Positions 47,217 to 59,615 of a stretch of 64,000 bases of DNA are shown here, piece after piece (position 1 is the stretch's first letter; each line of letters starts with the position of its first letter). The DNA is taken from positions 3,293,501-3,357,500 of the forward strand of contig CM068711.1 in assembly GCA_035079005.1 (NCBI GenBank). Direction: 5' to 3'. The notes below the pieces were generated by a model, which saw only the letters and a list, made by a program, of their open reading frames with translations, did no database searches and was not told the DNA's origin. The position numbers were made by a program, and so were the translations under genes. The stretch is from Fraxinus americana (taxonomy: Eukaryota; Streptophyta; Magnoliopsida; Lamiales; Oleaceae).

Positions 47217-47560
47217 TTTTTTAACTCAAGTAACTTTTAAGTCTTATAAGAAAGAGATTGACAAACAAACAAAAGCAATGACAGAAATGAAAATAAGGGA
47301 AAATAAAAAGAAAATGTTAAAAAATGCTACCATTGTGGTAAAATAGGTCATTTAGATTGTTTCAAAAAAAAAAATAGGTGATATGAAATATGAAATTAAA
47401 TCTTGATGGGTGATAAAAACTTCACACTGTTTAAGTGACAAAAGAATTTTACTTATGGTTCTCTGCAACAGTCATGAATTCAGAGAATCATACGTACGAT
47501 TCTTTTTGCCACATCAACAGTGGAATTTTTTTATCCTAGCCACTGAGAACAGGAAATCAA

Positions 47561-47812
47561 TTCTATAACTCTTAAATGAATGGAGTTGTCTCAGCGATTA
47601 CAATTAGAAAAAGTACCAATGAATGAGTGCTTGATTTTGGTTGTGCTCTTTACATGTCCTATTAGAGAATAGTTTATTGAATTTGAAAATCTGAATAGAG
47701 ACAAGTACAAATGGAAACTCACACGAGCTGTCGGATTAAAGGTAATGAAAAACTAAAACTTATTATTGAATAACAATCACATTCTGGAATGAATAGAACA
47801 AGATATATACTA
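47561..47812. other. Spacer, possibly more copia remnant
   Basis: No clear coding text. It continues from the gag remnant without a visible boundary. Confidence 0.3.
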
Positions 47813-48000
47813 GGCCATGTTTGTTATCAATTCTCATTTTCAACAGTAAATCAATTCTCATTTTCAACCACACATTTTTCAATAAAATAATATTTTTTAT
47901 CACATCAATAATCTTATCTTCTTTTTGAACCACACATGTCCCATCATATCACTATTCAAAATCAATTCTTCTCCCAAAAAATCCCTATCAAACACACACC
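47813..48000. mobile_element. Tourist-like MITE copy
   Basis: Left ggccatgtttgttatcaatt; right atccctatcaaacacacacc. The body closely matches the copies at 3320 and 49114 (tcttctccc, catcacatcaataatct). Confidence 0.7.
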
Positions 48001-48107
48001 TAATGTATAGAGAAATCTAATTTCCCTAAGAAAGTTAGATAATGAACATGATATAAGGATTCATAAAGGCTTTACTAAAATCTTCTTGAATTCTCGAAAA
48101 GTTACCC

Positions 48108-48700
48108 TTAGGGCCTGTTTGATACTACATCTTTTCCATGGAATTGGAAATAAAATTCCACGTTTTACAAAAAATGATTGTTTGATTGGCAATATTTTCT
48201 TCTCAAATCATTTTTTTGGTTTCATCCCACGCGCCCCTCTTTCCTACTTTTTGGTGAAAACCAATTCTCACCATTTTGGTGAGAATTTGGTTTCCAGGCT
48301 TTTTTTTTTTTTTTTTTTGCAATTGGAACAAATTTTATAACCAATTGTAAAAAGAAATTCACTTTAATGGACAATTTTCATGTAAAATAAAGTCAAACGA
48401 ACACTAAACTTTGATAAAAGAAATGATTTTCTAGGAAATATATATATTGGTAATGGAAACAAATTTTATAACTAATTGTGGAAAAAATTATTAATTTAAC
48501 GGATAATTTTCATATAAAACATTGTCAAACGAACAAAAAAATATTCAAAATTTTAAAATTTTTCGGGTGGAAAATTATACCAATCAAACACACTTAATTA
48601 ACAGTTCCCTAGAAAACAAGTTGTAGACAATTATTTTCTCTGGAATTCATTTTCTTTTCACCAATTTTTCACCATTGCAATCAAACGGACATTTCCTTCT
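48108..48700. mobile_element. Larger MITE-like element (about 590 bp)
   Basis: It starts agggcctgtttgatactac and ends gcaatcaaacggacatttcc, with weak inverted ends (GGNCNGTTTGAT). Inside is a hairpin at 48253-48298 (ggtgaaaaccaattctcacc pairing with ggtgagaatttggtttcc) and a T(18) run. Direct repeats aacaaattttataac are at 48328 and 48459. Family unknown; boundaries approximate. Confidence 0.4.
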
Positions 48701-48870
48701 AAGTTGAATGGAACTTACACCTTGTAGGTCCTTTAATAGGCAATAGTTCTTCAATAATCAGTTAAAGTATGAAAGATAACTCATCTGGCTCAGAGATTGG
48801 ACCATATAAGTGACAAAAGCCTTTGAATATAAAAGAAATGAGTTTTTGGAAAAGACAAAATAGAACCATT

Positions 48871-49113
48871 TAGGGGCCGTTCTCTTTGTGTTTCAGTTTT
48901 ATGTTTTGAGTTTTGAATTTATTTTGTGTTTTGAGTATTTGTTTTGAAATTTCTAAAAATGCGTTCTCGTTTCCATTCTGAAAAACTGTTTTCGAAAACA
49001 TAAAAATGGAAAATGCGTTTACTTCGAAATTTTGAGAATTTTTAAAGAATATTTTATTCAAAAAAACTGATTATTCAATAAATTTTAATTGTTTAATGTT
49101 AATATAGTATTAA
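48871..49113. other. Possible left end of a PIF/Harbinger element
   Basis: TTA followed by ggggccgttctctttgtgtt resembles a Harbinger terminal repeat, 0.6 kb from the broken transposase gene. The matching right end was not found. Confidence 0.3.
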
Positions 49114-49301
49114 GGGCCTGTTTTTTTTTTTTATTCTCAAATTTTACAGTAAATCAATTCTCATTTTCAACCACACATTCTTCAATAAAATAATATTTTC
49201 CATCACATCAATAATTTTTTCTTCTTTTTCAACCACACATTTCCCATCATATCACTATTCAAAATCAATTCTTCCTCCAAAAATCCCTACCAAACAAGCC
49301 C
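49114..49301. mobile_element. Tourist-like MITE, TSD TAA
   Basis: Flanked by TAA at 49111-49113 and 49302-49304. Ends gggcctgttttttttt and taccaaacaagccc. It is near identical in body to the copy at 3320-3506. Confidence 0.8.
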
Positions 49302-49457
49302 TAAATAACATATAGAATTCAAAATTGGTGAAACGTAATTTTTTTTAAGATATTAAAAACACAACCTACATTACATTTGATGAAGATACGATGAGAAGTT
49401 TACGTATCATGACAAAATAAGCAGATATTGAACTACATTAAAAATAAATCCACGGAG

Positions 49458-50762
49458 TCACGTACAACATCTTGAGTAGTCATTCCACATGTGTGTAACA
49501 ATTTGATCCCTAACTTGTCTCATTTGAGCTGTTTGACTAGCATCAAAATCTATGGCTTGTTGTGCTTGACTTGACTCTGGTATATCTCTGAACACCATAT
49601 TCTCCTCTGAATATTCAGCGAACAACCTATCTAAAGCGTGCTCCTGGCGAATAAAGTTATGTATTGCACAACATGCAGTGAGGATTTGTCTTTGTCTACT
49701 AAGAGTATAATTGGTTATCCATTTCAAAATAGGAAATCTTGCCTTTAAAATTTCAATGCAACGTTCAATAATGTTACGGCACGAGGAGTGTCGATAGTTG
49801 AACAATTCTTCCTCCCCACGTAGTCTTCCCCGTCCAACATAGTCACGCAGATGATATCTTTGACCTCGATAAGGGGCAAGAAATCCAAGCATATTTGGGT
49901 AGACAGAATCAACAAGGTAAAAGTGATATGAAAAAAAAGACTCACATAGTGTAATATTGTAGATACATTCAGAATAAATATTTGAAGTACAAGAATATAC
50001 CTCCCCGTGACATTGGAAAGTTGTTCGATTTTCTTTTGACTACGTCAACGAATACTCGCGAATCATTAGCAGTGCCTTCCCAACCAGAACACATGAAAGT
50101 GAATTTCATATCGAAATCACATGTTAACATCACATTTTGTGTTACATTTATTTTCCTTACACGAAAAGATGTTTGTCTCGATGCAGGTGCCCAAGCTGTG
50201 ACATGTGTTCCAACTATTGCGCCTATACAATCCTTAAAAAAATGATATTTGTGCAAAATTCGCTCATACACAACATCTTGATTTGTGGGCTGAATTATCT
50301 CTGTGCCAAATAAACAAACAACCCTTATCACTCATGTAACCCATTTGTGTATCGTGTTGTTCGAATGCTGAAACCTATCGCCAATAATATTATATAGGGT
50401 AGTGTGCTCTATAATTATCAGAAACATAGCAACACCCTCATCGACACTCACTTTTTTTCATCTTCTAACAACCATTTTTTGTTTCAAAATATTACAAAAA
50501 TTCATGAACACGTGTTTTTGCATACGAAAATTGCGATAGCATACGTCGGATGTCCATTTAGAATTTCTAGCACGTACATTTTTTCAGTAAGCAATGATGT
50601 CCTACAAGGTATCCTGCCAACTGTACTTCTTCTGTGAATATCAATCATATTAAGCATCATTAAATTGTCAATGGAATTTACGTCAAACTCATCCGTTATT
50701 AACAAGTCTTCATCACTAGAATTTTCAGCAATGGAGTCGTCAATATTCACAATATCATCCAT
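49458..50762 (-). pseudogene. PIF/Harbinger transposase gene, broken
   Basis: Reading the minus strand: start region MDDIVNIDDSIAENSSDEDL, then GRIPCRTSLLTEKMYVLEIL followed by NGHP; a frameshift near 50540 leads to CYRNFRMQKHVFMNF. Stops follow (one near 50460, one near 50331). The DDE core reads CIGAIVGTH, QNVMLTCDFDMKFTFMCSGW, then EGTANDSRVF; an intron-like gap (about 49999-49915) precedes NMLGFLAPYRGQRYHL and IIERCIEILKARFPILK. In HARBI1-type proteins the first motif is CIGAIDGTH; here the catalytic Asp is Val. With that change plus stops, it cannot act. Confidence 0.85.
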
Positions 50763-50874
50763 ATTGTAAACAAAATATACCCATATTAATTATCATAAGT
50801 CATAACAACCATCATTCATTCATTCACATTAAAACTAACAGCATATGACAAAGTTCTAAAACTAACAACAGTTC

Positions 50875-51840
50875 TATGAAATAAATATTTATAGAATTTA
50901 ATATTTTATGTAATCGAATTTTTTTTATATAATTCAATAATTAATTTTAATTTGATAATTACTAATATAATTAAATAAATCATTTTAATTATTAAATGTT
51001 ATCTTTTAACATATTAGCAACTTCTATTTTTTTGCTTTAAAATTTATTAATAATTGAATAAATCGAATATGAAATAAATATTTATAGAATTAAATATTTG
51101 ACGTAATCTAAAAAAAATTATATAATTAAATAATTAATTTTAATTTGATAATTACTAATATCATTAAATAAATCATTTGAATTATTAAATATTATATGTT
51201 AACATTTTAGCAACTTCATTTTTTTCCTTTAAATTTTATTAATAATTGAATAAATCGAATATAAAATAAATATTTATAGACTTAAATATTTTACGCAATC
51301 GAAAAAAATTTATATAATTAAATAATTAATTTTAATTTGATAATTACTAATATCATTAAATAAATCATTTTAATTATTAAACATTATCTTTTAACATATT
51401 AGAAACTTCTATTTTTTTCCTTTAAAATTTATTAATAATTGAATAAATCGAATATGAAATAAATATTTATATAATTAAATATTTGACGTAATCGGAAAAA
51501 AAAAATTAAATAACTAATTTTAATTTGATAATTACTAATATCATTAAATCAATCATTTTAATTATTAAATATTATATGTTAACATTTTAGCAACTTCTTT
51601 TTTTTTTCCTTTAAATATTATTAATAATCAAATAAATCGAATATGAAATAAATATTTACAGAATTAAATATTTTACGTAATCAAAATTTTTTTTATAAAT
51701 AAATAATTAATTTTAATTATTAAATATTATCATTTAACATATTAGCAACTTCTTATTTTTTCTTTAAATGTTATTAATAATTGAATAAATCGAATATAAA
51801 ATAAATATTTATACAATTAAATATTTTTCTTAATCGAATC
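50875..51840. repeat. AT-rich tandem array, about 192-bp unit, five copies
   Basis: The anchor tatgaaataaatatttatag or a close variant occurs at 50875, 51068, 51260, 51453, 51642 and 51795, giving periods of 193, 192, 193, 189 and 153. Each unit includes ttgataattactaatatcat and cattttagcaacttc. The last unit has a deletion of about 38 bp. Confidence 0.85.
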
Positions 51841-53520
51841 TAATCTTTCATTTTTTCAAATGTAAACTGATCTTTTATTTTTCAAAATGTAATTGTTTAC
51901 TTAATTTAAAAAATTCTGTTTGTTTTAATTTTGATATAAAAAAAATGAAAGATTAGTTTACAAATTATATTTAATCAAAGAATTTTAAATTAATTAAAAT
52001 ATTAAAGGGAAAAAAATAAGAATTTGTTAACACGTTAAAAAATAATATTTCATTTTCATAATTATCAATTTAAAATTATTTATTTCACTTTTTTTTTTTA
52101 TCAAAATTGAAACAAAGGGAATTTTTTTTTTAAAATTAAGTAAACAATCTATATTTATTTAATTACATTTGAAAAATGAAAGATTAGTTTACAGATTATA
52201 TTTAATTAAAAAACTTTAAATTAATTAAAATATTGAAAGGAAAAAAATAAGAATTTACTAACGCATTAAAAAATAATATTTTATTTTCGTAATTGTCAAT
52301 TTAAAATTATATATTTCACTTTTTATATCAAAATTGAAACAGAAGGAATTTTTTAAAATTAATTAAAAAATATATATTTATTTGATTACATTTGAAAATG
52401 AAAGATTAGTTTACAAATTATATTTAATTAAAAAATTTTATATTAATGAAAATATTAAAAGGAAAAAAAAAACAAGAATTTGCTAACACGTTAAAAAATA
52501 ATATTTCATTTTCGTAATTATCAATTTAAAATTATTTATTTCATTTTTATAAAAAAAATTAAAACAAAAAGAAAATTTTAAATTATGTAAACAATATATA
52601 TTTGTTTAATTACATTTGAAAAATGAAAGATTAGTTTACAAATTATATTTAATTAAAGAATTTTAAATTAATTAACATATTGAAAGGAAAAAAATAAGAA
52701 TTTGCTAACAGGTTAAAAAATAATATTTCATTTTCGTAATTATCAATTTAAAATTATTTATTTCATTTTTTATATCAAAATTGAAACAAAAGGATTTTTT
52801 TTTTAAAATTACGTAAACAATCTATATTTATTTAATTACGTTTGAAAAATAAAAGATTAGTTTACAAATTATATTTAATTAAAGAATTTTAAATTAATTA
52901 AAATATTGAAAGGAAAAAAAAAAGGAATTTGCTAACACGTTAAAAAAATAATATTTCATTTTCGTAATTATCAATTTAAAATTATTTAGTTCATTTTTTA
53001 TACAAAAATTAAAACAAAAGGAAAATTTTAAATTAGGTAAACAATATATATTTATTTAATTATATTTGAAAAATGAAAGATTAGTTTACAAATTATATTT
53101 AATTAAAGAATATTACATTAATGAAAATATTAAAAGGAAAAAAAAATGAGAGTCTGTTAACACGTTAAAAAATAATATTTCATTTTCATAATTATCAATT
53201 TAAAATTATTTATTTCATTTTTTATACAAAAATAAAAACGAAAGGAAAATTTTGAATTAAGAGTGTGTTTGGGACACATTCTTTTGAAAGAATGTATTAT
53301 CGAATAGTAGATTGATGGAAAATGTGTGGTTAAAAATGAAGGAAAAGTTATTGATGTGATGGAAAATATTATTTTATTGAAGAATGTGTGGTTGAAAATG
53401 AGTAAAAGAATGAGAATGAAAAAAATAATGTGTATCAAACAGGGCCTAAGTAAACAATATATATTATTTTTTAACGTGTTAGCAAATTCTTATCATTTTT
53501 TAAAATATTTTTATTAGCAA
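51841..53520. repeat. AT-rich tandem array, about 226-bp unit, six copies, with inverted ends
   Basis: The anchor gattagtttacaaattata (or a variant) occurs at 51951, 52182, 52404, 52629, 52855 and 53079, giving periods of 231, 222, 225, 226 and 224. Units include gaatttgctaacacgttaaa and cgtaattatcaatttaaa. The left edge (51845-51945) and right edge (53460-53500) carry parts of the unit in reverse orientation. A MITE is inserted in the last unit. Confidence 0.85.
53261..53446. mobile_element. Tourist-like MITE inside the tandem array, TSD TAA
   Basis: Flanked by TAA at 53258-53260 and 53447-53449. Ends gagtgtgtttgggacacatt and aatgtgtatcaaacagggcc. The array unit resumes directly after it (gtaaacaatatatatt). 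Confidence 0.85.
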
Positions 53521-54344
53521 ATTTCTACCTTACGCGTTGTCCTTCCTCACTAAAGTGACGCAAACTAAAGTGACGCAAATCATTGTCATTTGCGTTTTGT
53601 TCAACTTAAACAAATAATTCTCTTTAATATGAGACGTAACCTTCATATGTTGAATTGAAAATGGCAAATGCTCTTTGAATTGAATTCTCAGTACCATATC
53701 TTATCGAGATGAATCAACGTTTAACTTGTTCTATATATCAAGGTATTCAAAAGTTGTGTCGAAACTCACAATGAAGATTCGAGAATGTTAAGGGTCAGAT
53801 GGATATAACTAAAGATCAAAAGGAGCGAAACACAAATCAATTTTCCACCGCACAAGGATGTTCAAATTTTTAGTTGGAGATTGAAATTCATTTTTGGCCT
53901 AGTAAACATTCGAATTGAAAAAGAGCTATTTCTAGTAAAATTGTAACCCTTTGAGTTATCTTTTCAACGCATTTTAAATCGACTTAATCGGATATCGGAA
54001 ACAAAAGTTATGATAAAAATACTCAAGTAGCCTCAGCTTAACAGCCGACTTTTTCGGCTGTTAACAACTGATTTTTTGGGCCGTTAACAGCCGAATTTTC
54101 AGCTGTTTCTACTGATTATTTTTTCGTAACAGTCGTTTTATTTGTTAACTAAAAGGGTAGCATTGTCTTTTTAACACAAATATGTTTTGTAATTGTTTTA
54201 GTCACTTAAGGGCGTTTTTGTCTTTTTACAGCAAATGGGTCATTTTGGAAATATTGTTAAGTAAAAAAGTCAAAATGAAATTATGGGGTTTTGACTAGAT
54301 TATTTTTAAAAGAACCCCCTTTTATTAGTGGGCATTTATAAATC
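53521..54344. other. Intergenic DNA with a small hairpin
   Basis: No gene is supported. Near 54043-54065 the text aacagccga ... tcggctgtt forms a short stem; related cagccga phrases recur to about 54110. Confidence 0.4.
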
Positions 54345-54790
54345 CACATCCGTTCTTGAATATTTACACGTGAATATTTGGAGACCAACTACGGTAAATA
54401 TTCTTAGTGGGTTCATATTTTATCTACTAATTGTAGATGATTTTTCAAAGAAGACTTGGACTCGTTTTGCTAAAAACTAAATTTGATACTTTTCAAAACT
54501 TTAAGTAATAGCAAATGTTGATTGGAAATCAAATCAATAGAAAAATTAAAGTACTTAGAACCGACAATGATCCAGAATCTCGTAATCTGGAGTTTGATCA
54601 TTTTTGTAAAGAAAGTGATATTTTAAGATATAGAATTGTCACATACACACCTTAATAGAAAGAATGAACAAAATTTCACTAGAAAAAGTAAGATGCAAGA
54701 TTTTAAGTAAATTGTTTATGGGCGAGGTTTAAAAAATTGAAACTTACTTGATTAACACAATTCTATTCAGTGACGTTAATAAATAAATTT
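54345..54790 (+). pseudogene. Copia integrase remnant
   Basis: Broken frames give VNIWRPTTVNIL, FYLLIVDDFSKKTWTRFAKN, IKVLRTDND-like, LEFDHFCKESDILRYRIVTY followed by TP, then ERMNKISLEKVRCKIL. These match copia integrase text in order (GPT, VDDFSR.TW, RTDNG, ERMNRT). Stops and frameshifts are many. It lies 600 bp before the first P450 gene. Confidence 0.7.
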
Positions 54791-55370
54791 CAAAAGATTA
54801 GATAGATTTCCAACTTAAAAATGCACACTACAAATTCTCTTGAAATTTCACTATTTCTAATGAGATTCTTATGGATTTTATAGAAATCTATTCAAATACA
54901 AGAAATTTCTTAGAATTTTTATAATCTTTCTTTGGGATTCTTATGGATTATGTGAATATCTATTCAAATTCACAAAATTCAATTGAATTTTTATAATATT
55001 TTAAAATTCATTAAAATTTCAGTTGAAATACCATCTAGAGTAGTGAAAAAAGCGTGTTTTCGAAAATGGCGATTTTGACTTTGTTAAATGATTTAATGTT
55101 GGCCTTACGCGTGGTTTAATCGTGGCTGTTGCATGGAGAGCTGTCTCTTTTATAACCCTATTCTACACACACGTGTGTGAGCAACTTTAGCATTCTCTTC
55201 TATTTCTCTCTCAAAATTTCTTGATTCCAATTTTGTGTAAATTTTGGCCATTGAAGAAATTTTGGTGAACATCCAAACCCGTGGATGAAAATTTCTATCT
55301 TTGATTTTCTGCAAGTTTACATTATCATTTTGGTTCAAACAACAATTTGGGACTAACAGATAGCATCTGC
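54791..55370. other. Upstream region of the first P450 gene
   Basis: AT-rich with three imperfect repeats of the phrase attcttatggattttat/atctattcaaat (54865-55020). The promoter and leader of the P450 gene lie in the right half. Confidence 0.45.
55151..55156 (+). promoter_or_regulatory. Possible TATA box of the first P450 gene
   Basis: TATAAC lies 220 bp before the ATG, in ctcttttataaccc. It would imply a leader of about 190 bases. Confidence 0.35.
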
Positions 55371-57558
55371 ATGTCGAGTTTCAAACAACAAATGGCTGAA
55401 TTCCTACTACCAATTATAATCACTCTCATCACTACAGTTCTCATATGGTTCCTCATCAAACGAAGGCTACCACCGCCTACGGCAAACAAAACCCTCCTGC
55501 CATCGCCGACGAAGATTCCAATCCTTGGAAACCTCCACCAAATCGGCACACTCCCCCACCGTTCCCTTCAATCTCTGGCCAAAAAACACGGCCCCCTAAT
55601 GCTTCTCCACTTCGGAAAAGTTCCAACACTCGTCGTTTCATCTGCGGATGCCGCACGGGAAATTATGAAAACCCATGATGTAATCTTCGCAAATAGGCCC
55701 GAATCCAGCATTATGAAGCGGCTTCTCTACGACATGAAGGATATATCAGTCGCACCGTATGGAGAATACTGGAGGCAATTGAAAAGCATTTTTGTTCTCC
55801 ATCTCTTGAGCAACAAAAGGGTACTATTAGTAATTTCATAAACAGCTAAAATAAGTTAATTACCGTGTATTAAGAGCATGTTTGGCCAAGCTTCTTTTGT
55901 CGAGGAAGCTGATTTATTTCAAGCCAATTAAAAGCCATTTTTTTGGCTTCTTTTTTAGTTTTAAGGCAAGCGCTCTTGGTACATAAGTTGAGCTAACTTG
56001 TAGGATACTTTTTATGGTATTACTGTTTTAAGATTTTTTAATGATGTAGTTAAATCCAGGTACAATCATTTCATGTCATAAGGGAAGAAGAGACAGCATT
56101 GCTGATGGAAAAGATTAAGGAATCATGTCATTCTTCATTGCCATTAAATCTGAGTGACTTGTTTATGGCGATTACGAATGACATTGTTTGTAGATCAGCT
56201 TTCGGGAGGAAGTACAGGGATGGGGCGAATGGGGAGAAATTTCTGAAGCTGATTACCGAATTTTTGGAGCTTTTAGGGAGTATTAATGTTGGAGAATTTA
56301 TTCCATGGCTGGCGTGGATTAGTCGTGTTAATGGATTTGATGCTAGAGTGGCTTATGTTGCTAAACAGCTTGACGAATTTCTTGAAGGAGTGATTGAAGT
56401 ACACTTGGAAAACGGTGTTGAAAATCATAGTGGAAAGGATGAAAGTAACGAGAATTTTGTTGATATTCTGCTTGGGATTTACAAGGACAATAAGACTGGT
56501 GTTTCCATTGATAGAGATACTATCAAATCAATAATTTTGGTAAGTGACACATTTATTTATTTAAGTTTTGTCCTTAGACACATTCTTTACATTCTAACCA
56601 TATACATTTTATCAAAACAACTGCATAATAACTAGTGTCGACGAGACTTGAACTCAGGTTTTCTTTTGGCTCGGATTCTATTATCATATTGAACCAGTCG
56701 TCTAAAGTTGAAGCTAATAGAGATGGACACATATATCACTTAAACATTATCGTCAAAATTCCCTCGCACCCTGGCCAAACTAGTTTGTTTTTATTAAAAT
56801 GCTATATTTCCAAGAATAAATAGATGTTATATATTAATCCATGAAGTCAAGATTTTTGTCTACTTTGATTTGAAACTTCATCTAAAAGCTTATACCACTG
56901 TAAATTCCCTCGACCTTACATTTTTCAGCTTTATTGATTATTTCAGGATGTCTTTGCTGCTGGAACAGATACCTTATCCGTAGTTCTAGAATGGGGAATG
57001 ACGGAGCTATTTAGGCACCCGAGAATCATGAAAAAGTTGCAAAATGAGGTGAGGGGAATTCTCAATGGAAAACAGGACATAATAGATGCTGACTTAGAAA
57101 AAATGCATTATTTGAAAGCTGTAGTGAAGGAAACTTTACGATTCCACACCCCAATCCCATTACTGATTGCTCGGGAAGCAAGGAAAGATGTCAATGTAAT
57201 GGGCTATGACATTGCAGCAGGGACAAGGGTCATGACCAATGCATGGGCCATTGGTCGAGACCCTCTTTACTGGGATGAACCAGAAAAGTTTTGGCCGGAG
57301 AGATTCTTGAATTCGCCGATAGATATCAAAGGACTCGATTTCCAGTTGATCCCTTTTGGGGCCGGTCGGAGAGGTTGTCCAGGGATCTCTTACACAATGG
57401 CAACTAACGAACTTGTGTTGGCAAATATTATTCTGAATTTTGATTGGGAATTGCCTAATGGAGCAAAGGGAGAGGATTTGGACGTGAGCGAAAGCCCAGG
57501 TGTTTCAATCCATAGAAAAGTTCCTCTTATGGCTGTTGCAACTAAATGCTACTTCTAA
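55371..57558 (+). CDS. Cytochrome P450, CYP71 clan (CYP71A-like), 513 aa
   Basis: Three exons: 55371-55820, 56060-56539, 56947-57558, all joined in phase 0. Plant A-type P450s are ER-anchored monooxygenases of specialised metabolism; the substrate cannot be read from sequence. An N-terminal membrane anchor (FLLPIIITLITTVLIWFLI) is followed by a proline hinge and ILGNLHQIGTLPHRSLQSLA. Motifs: I-helix AAGTDT (314-319), ExxR ETLR (372-375), PERF (427-430) and heme-binding FGAGRRGCPG with Cys454. The start at 55371 is the first ATG; an upstream in-frame TTG is not needed. Two introns are present; plant A-type genes usually have one near the I-helix. The next gene (62975) has the same first intron site. 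Function looks intact. Confidence 0.93.
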
Positions 57559-58914
57559 CCATTGTTGGTTTTTAGGCTTTGTTGGATTGCAGTGTAATGT
57601 ATTCTAACATACATTACAAAATAATATGGTGTTTGGTTTTGTAATAAGAAAAGTGTGCAAGTTTTATTCAGTTACCGCTTAATGTCTAATTGTGAAGATT
57701 TATGAAATAAATAGTGATCGTTAATAGTGTGAAACTCTTGCATATTTGTACATATTGTTAGGTGTATGTGGCATTCTCTAGCGGTGGGGATGTGGTCACT
57801 ACACTCTGATGATAAAGCATGTCAACTATATTGATATATTTGTATGTGAGATGGACAATGAACATAAGTCACAAGTATGTGCGCGATAATCGAATTTTAA
57901 GATAAAAAATATTACCAAGCTAAGTAACTGTTGATGATATAAATTAGCATTACCAGTGAATGACATCAATCATTGAGCTTTTATAGTAGAAAAAGAGAGA
58001 TGATTATCTTTGGATGAATGACGTGTCCTAATCTTAATGATCAATGTGTCAACTTCACAATCGTGACCTCTAATGTCCTATGGTTGACGTGGCATTAGAT
58101 GATCTTAAAAATTGGTCACCCTCTATAATCTAGCTATGTCATCTGAAAAGTAGACTGAAAAGTTAATTGAGAGGCGTCTACTGCAGAGATGTCAAATCAA
58201 TTGGTTGTACGAAAGTTTTTATATGAAAGATCTTTTGGGCGAAGCAATGGAAGGTGCCTTGTGGAACAAAAGGCACTTTGCTTTAAAAATGTGTGACAAT
58301 AGTGCGTGGCACCTCGCTTCAAGCACAGGGGTTCGATAGCTGAGGTTCAGATGACTTCCTTTCTTGATATTCTCGATTAATTAGGCCATTTAAGCAAAGT
58401 GATGGGGAGTGTGAACCTTAAGTTACTTTTTGTTATTTCCTAACTAGCTTCCACGTGGTCAATAATAAGAGTTTCGTAGGATGAGGCATAACATATTTAC
58501 TTTCTCTTCCCTCTTGATTTGGATAATATTAGTTTGTGTTGAGATGTTGTCGGTTTGATAACCTGCTAAATTTTTTTTAAAAAAAAAAACGATAAGCCCG
58601 ATAAAATGACGTCACAAATTCCACCCCAAAAAATCATTCTTTGGGATATAACGCGTCTTCAATAATTGGTTGCATATGTACTAACCAGGCTATGTGTAAT
58701 AACTAATAAGTAACTTCAAGAAATGAATCAGGAAAATCAGCTATTAATGATTCTGGACAGGGAGTAAGCAAATAGAGGTGGCCATGGACCTGTCTTGCAA
58801 ATTCAAATTATAAGGATAGAGAGCTGGGACGAGAACAACCCAACTTATTGCGAACTTAACGAGTTTCGTTAAAATCAAATCAAAGTTTTATTAAAAAAAA
58901 GATGAAACGTGTGG
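57559..58914. other. Spacer after the first P450 gene
   Basis: Contains the 3' UTR of the P450 (to perhaps 57720) and unassigned DNA. No gene or bounded element is seen. Confidence 0.45.
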
Positions 58915-58937
58915 TTGAGAAGTTGAAAAAAAAAAAT

Positions 58938-59086
58938 GACGTGTGCAAAACATAGGTTATGGTCACCAGTTCGAGTCCTTCAGGGCCACTGAGGTGAGTA
59001 CCCGGCCATAAACTTCAGGATCCCGTGAAATTAATCGAGATGCGCGCAAACTGGTCTGGACATCCACGATTATTAAAAAAAAAAAA
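58938..59086 (+). mobile_element. SINE-like fragment with B box and poly(A)
   Basis: It has a B box-like agttcgagtcc near 58969, the phrase gtgagtacccggcc, the end gcgcaaactggtctggac and atccacgattatt, and then A(12). The A box and TSD are not clear, so it may be 5' truncated. Confidence 0.55.
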
Positions 59087-59524
59087 TGGTTAGATGGTCA
59101 TGTGAACTAACATCCACATTCCATATTTGAAAGATTCATACAAGATTTGAAACGTTTTATTTTAATTAAGACCGAAATGCATGGCAATTTTTTTTATAGT
59201 CCGTGTCTTGAATGTTTCTTAAATCAATTATTTTTCTTCATCTCCTTTTTTATTTCCATTAGTTGGAGAAAAGTTAGGACGGACGAAATAAAAAAACAGA
59301 TGCTCAAACAGGGACGCAATCGAGTCAACTGAGACGAAAATTGAGTCGTTTGGACTCAGAAATGAACAAACACAAAGAGGTAAAAGACTGAAGACAAATA
59401 TCAAACAAGAAAGCGTGTGATGAAATTTTAATTCATAAAATCAAGTGGGGGATTTGTGATTCAGTCAACATCCTATTTCTTTGAGAATAGTGATAAAATA
59501 ATTGGTCCATTTTTGTCTTTTTAA
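59087..59524. other. Intergenic DNA
   Basis: No gene or element is supported. Confidence 0.5.
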
Positions 59525-59615
59525 GCCCTTGTTTTAGCCCCATTCTATTTAAAATTTATTTTTTCAAAACTCATTTTGAACCACATATTTTTCAATAAAT
59601 TAATTTTACACTAAT
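59525..59615. mobile_element. Tourist-like MITE, 5' part only
   Basis: After TAA it starts gcccttgttttagccccatt and keeps the caaccacatatttttcaata-like core; the rest is missing. Confidence 0.45.

Larger units (their letters stand above)
45600..47560 (+). pseudogene. Copia gag remnant interrupted by a Mutator-like element
   Basis: Left piece 45600-45831 reads gag-like text (TKLFKAIDIVISVLRNKELE, then FKDTKSGERLTVKGKSNK). Right piece after 47227 has SKSYKKEIDKQ-like text and the zinc knuckle CYHCGKIGHLDC at 47325-47360. Frames are broken. The two pieces are split by the element 45842-47216. Confidence 0.65.

Noticed and set aside
53157..53438. 93-codon minus-strand open frame
   Set aside because: It spans the MITE at 53261-53446 and adjoining array; similar frames recur in other MITE copies and reflect their AT-rich text.
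50875..53520. CRISPR-like array
   Set aside because: Units of 192 and 226 bp without short repeats and unique spacers are satellite-type; CRISPR is also not expected in a plant nuclear genome.
54043..54065. Rho-independent terminator-like hairpin
   Set aside because: This is eukaryotic DNA and no transcript ends nearby; the short stem is probably chance.
55347..55370. Upstream in-frame extension of the first P450 (starting at TTG)
   Set aside because: The codon is TTG, not ATG. The ATG at 55371 matches the start of the tandem copy at 62975.
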